From: Anaerolineales bacterium
GTDB lineage: Bacteria; Chloroflexota; Anaerolineae; Anaerolineales; Villigracilaceae
Direction of reading: 5' to 3'
NCBI GenBank assembly: GCA_014860805.1
Contig: JACZJB010000226.1
Location: forward strand, 1-53,680
Length of the DNA stretch: 53,680 nt
This document shows, piece by piece, positions 48,109 through 53,680 of this stretch. Position 1 is the stretch's first letter, and each line of letters opens with the position of its first letter. The position numbers were made by a program, and so were the translations under genes. Under the pieces are notes generated by a model that saw only the letters and a program-made list of their open reading frames with translations, was not told where the DNA came from and searched no databases.

Positions 48109-49569
48109 TCACATATACGGCAAAAGTTCGTTGATGATGACGTTCATAAAATGCCATTGGTTATAAGCCAAAAGCAGCAGGAATATGAACATTCCAATTT
48201 GGAAATAACGATTTTCACGAAATGAAGCAAGCCCAAATGCCACAAAAAATGTCAATGCATAAGCCCAATCGGGCGAATAAAGGAATAATTCCTGACCATA
48301 ATTGGCGTGAAGGATAAAGTTGAATAGCAGGCAAAGCACAAACGCAAGCATCATCCCACCTTTACGAGTGCGAATCAAACTCCGCAAAAACATCAAACCT
48401 GCCACCATCAGCATAATGCCCCATATCAATACAAGAACTGTTCCCACACCATCATAGCCGCTGTAAGAAAATGTGCCAGGTACAATTTTGAAAAACCTGA
48501 ATTCCGGTATAGAACTGCCGACCTCTTCCCGAAGGATATATACATCCGGAGCGACCATTGTGTAAAGAAAAACCGTCCGCACAAGAAAAATGATTCGTCC
48601 AACTGCTTTCCAGGCCGGCATTTTGAGCAGTATATTGAAAAATTTTCTCTCAACTTTTGTGCTGGTCAAAAGGAAAAACAACTTACTGGATGGATATACT
48701 GCGGCATGAAGAACACTAAGAATGATAGATAATGAAATTGTCCACGCCAAAAAACGGAATATTTCCTTCCAACGCGGATGATTCACAATAAACACAATAA
48801 CCGCTTGAACAAAATTTGTAATGGTAATACCAAAGGTTAATACGCCTGCAAAAACCAAAGGAAATATAGACTGCCGGTCGGCTTCCAAGAGGAGGAAAAA
48901 TAAAATAAGCGCCAAGGCAGAGAAGATATATGTCTCGACCACCGAACCGAAGAAGAAGTGAGAAGTGCTCAACCCCAAGACAGATGCAATCAGTAACGCA
49001 TATATGTTATTTTGAAAATGACGTTTAATGAACAACCATGCAAGAAAAACACACGTTCCGCCAGTAAATGTATTCAACAAGATCGCGGATAACGCAGGAT
49101 CTTTCGTGAACAAATTGAGAAGCCAGCCGAACGGGCGAAAGACAAAATACGCAAAGGGGTGCGGACCGCGCATGACAAAATCCTTTTCCCCCGGCCCGGA
49201 GATACGCCGCATCCACGAACTGACATCCGCATCAAACAGATTATCCACCTGGGCGGCGCTTAGGCGATTGAGCTGTAATCCAAAATACAGATAAACAAGA
49301 AAGAACGCCAAGGCAAGCAATATTCCAGGCGCATATTCACGAAACGAGAATCCAATATGGGAAAATGCGCTTTTATCTTTTTCAGTGAACAGCAATCCCT
49401 CCTTTGAAATCGAAAAAAATATGTACGTCAGCGAAGCGGATGACAAGAACATTAAAAGCAACTGATCGACCAAAGAACGCTCAAGCAAGTCAAGAAAAAG
49501 TAAATTAAATCCAAATGCAAGAATTACAGAAAAGGATATCGACAGAAGTAATGCGATAATTTTTTTCAT
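48109..49569 (-). CDS. Polytopic membrane protein, GT-C glycosyltransferase-like, 486 aa
   Basis: About eleven hydrophobic helices. The loop after the third helix carries NLFDADVSSWMRRISG, an acidic motif of the kind GT-C enzymes use at the active site, and RGPHPFAYFVFRPFGWLLN. These enzymes move sugars from polyprenyl-phosphate donors to extracytoplasmic acceptors. No named subfamily is recognised. ATGA overlap with the gene upstream, so the two act together. Base composition is more AT-rich than in the first half of the window. Confidence 0.7.
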   Translation of the reverse strand: MKKIIALLLSISFSVILAFGFNLLFLDLLERSLVDQLLLMFLSSASLTYIFFSISKEGLLFTEKDKSAFSHIGFSFREYAPGILLALAFFLVYLYFGLQLNRLSAAQVDNLFDADVSSWMRRISGPGEKDFVMRGPHPFAYFVFRPFGWLLNLFTKDPALSAILLNTFTGGTCVFLAWLFIKRHFQNNIYALLIASVLGLSTSHFFFGSVVETYIFSALALILFFLLLEADRQSIFPLVFAGVLTFGITITNFVQAVIVFIVNHPRWKEIFRFLAWTISLSIILSVLHAAVYPSSKLFFLLTSTKVERKFFNILLKMPAWKAVGRIIFLVRTVFLYTMVAPDVYILREEVGSSIPEFRFFKIVPGTFSYSGYDGVGTVLVLIWGIMLMVAGLMFLRSLIRTRKGGMMLAFVLCLLFNFILHANYGQELFLYSPDWAYALTFFVAFGLASFRENRYFQIGMFIFLLLLAYNQWHFMNVIINELLPYM

Positions 49570-50843
49570 TGCTTTAGCACTTTTTGACGGGATATATGAA
49601 AGGCATTAATCCAAATAAAAAAAAGGAACAAGTAAAACAAAAGGCCACCAATAAATTGCGGCGAGAGGAATAATCTCAAGCCAGTTTGTTGAAATAAAGC
49701 GAGCGTTAATTTTACAGGAATTGAAATAAACACCAAGCTAACTCCACACAATATATTCATCCAAATTTGATTTGACCTTAAACCCTTATCAGCTGCATAA
49801 AACGCTGCCGGAATCAATAAAAGCATAAAATAATGAGTCCATGAAATAGGACTGGTCAACAAGGAACAAACAAGAACAATAAAAAATTCAAGAAGGAGCA
49901 TGTTTGAGGACCGCGATGTTTTTCGGCCAAGGAATAGCATCGCTAAAACCGGTGTATACAACAAAAGCATGGCGATGCTAGAAGCCCGCTTATATTCCAC
50001 TGTAGGCGGCAAGGGGTCCCAACCTGTATTTCCGGGCATAAATTCACGCGCCAAAAAACCGACAACCGACTGATTATTATATGCTGCCACAGGGTTCCCC
50101 GCAGATGACAGAATACACCTGTTCAACCATGTACTGTTCAAGGAGAAAGGAACCAACAAAAGGGATAACCCCAACACAACGGCAACAATTAAAATCCCTC
50201 CACCTACCAAGCGCCATTGCTTTCGAATAAAGAAATACCCTGCGGGCAAAATTAGCGGGATTTTTATTAATCCTATTCCTCCCAATAGAACACCGGCAAG
50301 CCAATGACGGTTCTGCTTAAATAACCAAAGCGATATGAGAAGAACCAACATAATCAAATGTGTGGTGTTTCCCAGCCAAATACTATAATCAAGCGGGCCA
50401 CTAACCGCCAAAAAAACAAGAATTATCCAGCGCGCCCATTCTTTCAAGTTAGAAAACTTAACCAACCAATATGATAGAGGAAGGATCGAAATATATCCAA
50501 TCAGGAAAAACAATCCCCCTGCCAGTTCCTTTGGCAGCCTGCTTAATGGCACAAAAAGATATGCCAGCAATGGGAAGTTTACATAACCATAGCAAGTTTC
50601 ATCATAAAGAAGTTCAGGCTTATTTATGATCTTCCTTCCGCTATGATAATAGCCCTTAAAAAAATCATACCAAGATGGGTTTTGAGCCGCATACCACCCT
50701 ACAACGAAAAGGATCAGGACACAGACAATCCACCATGCCCAACGCATCCATGATTTCACAAGGTATTTTTCAAACAGAAAATATAGCCCTGCTAATACAA
50801 CAGGTAACACGGTATAAGGGAAGTATTGAGAATAGTATGGCAT
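49566..50843 (-). CDS. GT87-like (DUF2029) polytopic glycosyltransferase, 425 aa
   Basis: About ten helices. Family look: YDFFKGYYHSGRKI in the first loop, VNFPLLAYLFVPLSRLP, and GGIGLIKIPLILPAGYF, as in polyprenol-phosphate mannosyltransferases of the GT87 group (PimE-like). Acts on the outer face of the membrane with a lipid-linked sugar. Start ATG 50843 without a strong ribosome site. With the downstream GT-C-like gene it forms a two-gene unit. A sugar and acceptor cannot be given. Confidence 0.75.
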   Translation of the reverse strand: MPYYSQYFPYTVLPVVLAGLYFLFEKYLVKSWMRWAWWIVCVLILFVVGWYAAQNPSWYDFFKGYYHSGRKIINKPELLYDETCYGYVNFPLLAYLFVPLSRLPKELAGGLFFLIGYISILPLSYWLVKFSNLKEWARWIILVFLAVSGPLDYSIWLGNTTHLIMLVLLISLWLFKQNRHWLAGVLLGGIGLIKIPLILPAGYFFIRKQWRLVGGGILIVAVVLGLSLLLVPFSLNSTWLNRCILSSAGNPVAAYNNQSVVGFLAREFMPGNTGWDPLPPTVEYKRASSIAMLLLYTPVLAMLFLGRKTSRSSNMLLLEFFIVLVCSLLTSPISWTHYFMLLLIPAAFYAADKGLRSNQIWMNILCGVSLVFISIPVKLTLALFQQTGLRLFLSPQFIGGLLFYLFLFFIWINAFHISRQKVLKQ

Positions 50844-51058
50844 GGTTCAAAAGTGAGGCGAAATAATAGTTTTGCCTTTCCCAACAGCTGTTAGTACAAA
50901 AGAAATTTTTCTTGAAACATAATTCATTTCCTGTACATTCTCAAGAAAAGTATACCAAAGTGCAAAACCGCAGTTTTTTATACTCATTTACTTTATCAAC
51001 CAATAGTATTTATACCATTAAGAAATAATGATAAATTATACAATTCTGCGAATGTAAG

Positions 51059-51067
51059 TGCTATACT
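51059..51067 (+). promoter_or_regulatory. Extended -10 promoter of the DUF4332 gene
   Basis: TGCTATACT (TG-n-TATACT), 22 bases before ATG 51089, with AAAGGAG between. The rest of the AT-rich 245-base gap (50844-51088) shows nothing else I can name. Confidence 0.5.
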
Positions 51068-51088
51068 TTACATAAAGGAGAACATACC

Positions 51089-51499
51089 ATGGCTACATTA
51101 TCTGACATTGAGGGGATCGGGGCTGCTTACGCCGCAAAATTGCAAAAAGCAGGAGTGCGCGGAACAAATGGATTGCTCAAAATAGGCGGCACAAAAAAGG
51201 GACGCCAGGAACTTGCAAAAGCCACTGGTTTTAACTCAAAGACCATTCTCGAATGGGTCAATCGCGCAGACTTGTTCCGCGTGAAAGGTATCGGATCACA
51301 ATACTCTGACCTGCTTGAGGCAGCTGGCGTAGACACTGTCCCTGAACTGGCAAACCGCAAGCCTGAAGCACTGCTTGAAGCACTTGCCAAAGTAAACGCA
51401 AAAGGGGCTAAAAGAATCGTCAGGCAATTACCTGCATTAAGTTTGGTGAAGGCATGGATTAAAAATGCCAAGTCGCTGAAGCGGGCGATAGAATACTAA
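51089..51499 (+). CDS. DUF4332-type helix-hairpin-helix protein, 136 aa
   Basis: Two tandem HhH-like units: LSDIEGIGAAYAAKLQKAGV and FRVKGIGSQYSDLLEAAGVDTVPELANRKPEALLEALAKV. The G-I-G turn in each is the DNA-backbone-binding hairpin of HhH domains. Basic tail (KGAKRIVRQL, NAKSLKRAIEY). Proteins of this kind occur alone or joined to other domains; the function is not settled, DNA or RNA binding is likely. Strong AAAGGAG and very strong terminator: a well-expressed single gene. Confidence 0.85.
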   Translation: MATLSDIEGIGAAYAAKLQKAGVRGTNGLLKIGGTKKGRQELAKATGFNSKTILEWVNRADLFRVKGIGSQYSDLLEAAGVDTVPELANRKPEALLEALAKVNAKGAKRIVRQLPALSLVKAWIKNAKSLKRAIEY

Positions 51500-51500
51500 A

Positions 51501-51548
51501 AGCAAAAAAATATATCCGATGCTATAGCATCGGATATATTTTTTTGCT
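51501..51548. terminator. Very strong bidirectional terminator
   Basis: Perfect 22-bp stem (51501-51522, 51527-51548) with TATA loop; A7 and T7 tracts are part of the stem. Lies between the convergent DUF4332 and cyclase genes. Confidence 0.93.
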
Positions 51549-51558
51549 TACAGGGAGA

Positions 51559-52224
51559 TTAAATTAATCGTGCAAAGGCGCGGATGGGGAACGTCCCTAC
51601 GCCTTTAAATTTAGGAGGGACGGCGCTAAAGGTGAATCCCTCATTTGGAACATTTGCTAGGTTACACAAATGTTCTGCTATCAGAATTTCTTCCCGAAGT
51701 AGTATTGAATGGACTGGTCTCGCTTTGCCACGCGTATCATCAATATTCATTGAGTCGATCCCCACAAGCCTGACGCCGCATTGTTTTAAATAGACAGCCG
51801 CATCTTCTGTAAGGAATGGATGGCCCTCAAGGTAAGCATCGGTCGCCCAATGTTCATCCCAACCTGTATGAATCAGGACGGCGCGCCCGGAAAGTTCCCT
51901 ATCCCTGAACGCTTCAGCTGTAACAGCCAATCCGTTGCGATAGTCTGCACGGATAACAACACCTTCGATGTCAACAAAACTTTCAAGAGCCACTTCAGAA
52001 AGGTCCTTGCCATCTTCATACCTGTGAAATGGACAATCAACGTATGTACCGGTATTCGTCACCATTTCGATCTTGCCAATTTGAAATTCTGTACCCGGCG
52101 AGTAACGCTGGCGCGAGTCTTCTCGACTGAGGTAGTCACAGATGATGGGTGCAGGCAAGCCTTTGTGGGTGATAATCCCATCATGGACTACGTGGCTAAG
52201 GTCAATATAGGTTGAGTTAGACAT
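51559..52224 (-). CDS. Cyclase-family metal hydrolase (kynurenine-formamidase-like), 221 aa
   Basis: Cyclase fold (PF04199). The family metal motif HxGTHxDxPxH reads NTGTYVDCPFHRYEDG here: the first His is Asn and the second Tyr, with Asp, Pro and last His kept; GIDSMNIDDTRGKARPVHSILL and the C-terminal PPKFKGVGTFPIRAFA are normal. Some annotated cyclase-family proteins show this variant, so it may still bind a metal. Substrate (N-formylkynurenine or another amide/lactone) is open. AGGAG precedes ATG 52224. Confidence 0.8.
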   Translation of the reverse strand: MSNSTYIDLSHVVHDGIITHKGLPAPIICDYLSREDSRQRYSPGTEFQIGKIEMVTNTGTYVDCPFHRYEDGKDLSEVALESFVDIEGVVIRADYRNGLAVTAEAFRDRELSGRAVLIHTGWDEHWATDAYLEGHPFLTEDAAVYLKQCGVRLVGIDSMNIDDTRGKARPVHSILLREEILIAEHLCNLANVPNEGFTFSAVPPKFKGVGTFPIRAFARLI

Positions 52225-52274
52225 AAATCACTCCTTGTTATTAAAGATAAATCCACACTAAATATATTATTAGT

Positions 52275-53680
52275 TTAATTAATTTCTTTATTCGCCTTGT
52301 CCATGGCATTAAATAATTCCGCTTTCATCTCAGAAATAGCGGGGGCGAACTTCTCTTTTGAATATTTATCAAACATCTCCTCAGGGTCTTCTGAAAGATC
52401 ATAAAACTCAAAGTGGTCTTGATATTTATGCACATACCCATGATAGTAGATCAACTTGTAACTTCCCCTAATGATCGAATATGTGGCTTTCGTAAAAGGC
52501 TTGAACGCAGAACTTTCCTTGGCTTCCATGGCGATTATACTGCGACTTTTATCCTCGACTCCGCCAAATCCTGGCAACATTTTTCCTTCGCATGAAGCGG
52601 GTATTTCTATTCCTGCCAAATTAAGAATTGTTGGCAAAAGGTCGACGTTACTGCTAGGCGAAAAAAAATCCCTGCGGAGTTCGTTGCCTGGCACAAAAAC
52701 CATAAGCGGAATCCTCATGACGGGATCATAAAGCATCGGAGTGGTATGACCCACTGTGCCGCGCTCGAACATTTCACCGTGGTCCGCAGTAATTATAAAA
52801 TATGTATGATCCAGAACACCCTGTTCTTTCAATGTTGTGACCAAACGGCCAATTTCCATATCAATATTTGCAATGAAAGAATCATATCGACTGCGTTCAC
52901 TATTAAGACTTGGCTGATTGGTGCTGGGGGAGAGCACATGATCATGTTTGGCAACGGGTTCATATCCATCATCATCGAACATGCCAGCAAAGTCTTTGTG
53001 TGGATGATACGGATCGTGCGGCGGAAAAATGTGGAAATAGGAAAAAAAAGGTGACTCGCGCTCATCTAATTCAAGTATCTTGTTTGATATCCCGTCAAAG
53101 AGGTCTTTCATAGTGAACACATTATCGTAGAATTGGGCTACTGGATATCCCGCAGGATAGTTATCGGAAGAAATAGAATCGATTTTAAACTTATAGTACA
53201 GACCAAAGAGGAAGCTCAACAAGAGCGAATTTCGATAATAGAACATTTCCTCAAACGCATGGAAGGCAATTATTGGGTCCTTTTGGAATTTTTGAAAAAT
53301 TGCTCCACCATTGGTAGAGCCAAATTGGGCTGACGGGAGCAAAGAGTTGATATCGGGTGAAAACTGATGAAGCAGATTGGCAACCCAGTAATTCTGGGAA
53401 AATGCCAGTTTAAAATATTCTTTCCCTAAGAACCGAAAAATGTTATGCCCTATAAATTCTTTTCCTACAACTCCAGCCAGGCTGATGGCTCGATGGGTCC
53501 AGGGTCTTAACCCCGTCAATAGTGACGAAGTCGACGGAACTGTGAAATTTCCGCTGGAAAAATGGTTGTGATAGACAAAAGCTTTTTCAGTCAATTTTTC
53601 GAGATTGGGCGTTGTTTTGCGCGGATACCCATAGACAGATAAATTTCTCGCCGTCATCGCATCGCAGACAAGCATAATGA
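52275..53680 (-). CDS. Sulfatase/alkaline-phosphatase-fold enzyme, N-terminus cut by window
   Basis: At least 467 residues; the frame is open past base 53680 and the Met at 53675 is probably internal (family start ...ILVxDAxRxxxLSxYGY). Seen: metal Asp in LVCDAMTARNLSVYGYPRKTTPNL, the nucleophile region NFTVPSTSSLLTG, TADHGEMFERGTVGHTTPMLYD with metal Asp/His, and the C-terminal YDLSEDPEEMFD. The sulfatase signature C/S-x-P-S-R reads T-V-P-S-T: Thr where formylglycine would form, and no Arg. So it is not a classical sulfatase; a phosphotransferase or phosphatase role, as in LTA-synthase-like and EptA-like enzymes with a Thr nucleophile, fits better. Confidence 0.82.
   Translation of the reverse strand, partial: IMLVCDAMTARNLSVYGYPRKTTPNLEKLTEKAFVYHNHFSSGNFTVPSTSSLLTGLRPWTHRAISLAGVVGKEFIGHNIFRFLGKEYFKLAFSQNYWVANLLHQFSPDINSLLPSAQFGSTNGGAIFQKFQKDPIIAFHAFEEMFYYRNSLLLSFLFGLYYKFKIDSISSDNYPAGYPVAQFYDNVFTMKDLFDGISNKILELDERESPFFSYFHIFPPHDPYHPHKDFAGMFDDDGYEPVAKHDHVLSPSTNQPSLNSERSRYDSFIANIDMEIGRLVTTLKEQGVLDHTYFIITADHGEMFERGTVGHTTPMLYDPVMRIPLMVFVPGNELRRDFFSPSSNVDLLPTILNLAGIEIPASCEGKMLPGFGGVEDKSRSIIAMEAKESSAFKPFTKATYSIIRGSYKLIYYHGYVHKYQDHFEFYDLSEDPEEMFDKYSKEKFAPAISEMKAELFNAMDKANKEIN

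Noticed and set aside
51559-52224. Cyclase-family gene as a pseudogene because of the altered metal motif
   Set aside because: Frame, ribosome site and remaining motifs are intact, and the N/Y variant occurs in other annotated members, so loss of function is not shown.

Overview
The window reads as one contiguous chromosomal segment of an anaerobic bacterium, most likely a member of the Chloroflexota, class Anaerolineae. This is an inference. It rests on Thr/Pro-rich lipoproteins with NBR1-type Ig domains, an HdrABC-MvhADG hydrogenase set without methanogenesis genes, DprE1/DprE2-like enzymes, many heptanucleotide tandem repeats and the general protein repertoire. No phage, plasmid, insertion sequence or CRISPR array is visible. 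No stretch longer than 300 bases lacks a gene or an RNA gene. The first gene (pheT) and the last (a sulfatase-fold enzyme) are cut by the window edges.

Layout. 1-6264: end of pheT, a small membrane protein, two paralogous NBR1-domain lipoproteins, a lysine 2,3-aminomutase, then a divergent agmatinase-family ureohydrolase with a small acetyltransferase. 6263-13666 (minus strand): an eight-gene operon hdrC-hdrB-hdrA-mvhD-mvhG-orf83-mvhA-protease, coding for a cytosolic electron-bifurcating [NiFe]-hydrogenase/heterodisulfide-reductase-type complex. 13849-20846 (plus strand): divergent from it, a six-gene cluster resembling the Ole system for head-to-head fatty-acid condensation and beta-lactone formation. 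It has an OleC-like AMP ligase, an OleD-like reductase and a KASIII-type thiolase. OleB is absent, and the cluster also carries a lactonase-like metallo-beta-lactamase-fold hydrolase, a BioF2/FemAB-like acyltransferase and an ATP-grasp ligase. An ECF sigma/anti-sigma-like pair and a membrane-anchored cytochrome c follow.

23292-34790: DinB-like protein, two tRNA-Ser genes, a probable 25-residue membrane microprotein, a PD-(D/E)xK/DUF5655-like protein, an alpha-oxoamine synthase (kbl-like), an XPB-N-domain protein, a lipid kinase, a GAF-GGDEF cyclase, a DprE2/DprE1-like pair and lipB. 34791-46637: a PAS-GGDEF cyclase, mutL, a HAD nucleotidase, a ctpA protease, a zinc metallopeptidase, a flippase-like membrane protein, a YprA/MrfA-type helicase carrying an inserted HNH domain, an MFS transporter, a cupin and surE. 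46638-53680: three tRNA genes, an SH3b lipoprotein, two polytopic glycosyltransferase-like proteins, a DUF4332-type helix-hairpin-helix protein, a cyclase-family hydrolase and the partial sulfatase-fold protein.

Three genome-wide habits show through. (1) Heptanucleotide tandem repeats, like the STRRs known from cyanobacteria, lie between genes and in frame inside mvhD, oleC, mutL and the helicase. (2) Palindromic repeats sit at gene ends and in two places supply stop or start codons, mainly inside the Ole-like cluster. (3) Several genes have a good -10 box six or seven bases before the ATG and no Shine-Dalgarno sequence, which suggests leaderless mRNAs.

The best candidate for an undescribed system is the OleB-less Ole-like cluster with its lactonase-fold hydrolase.
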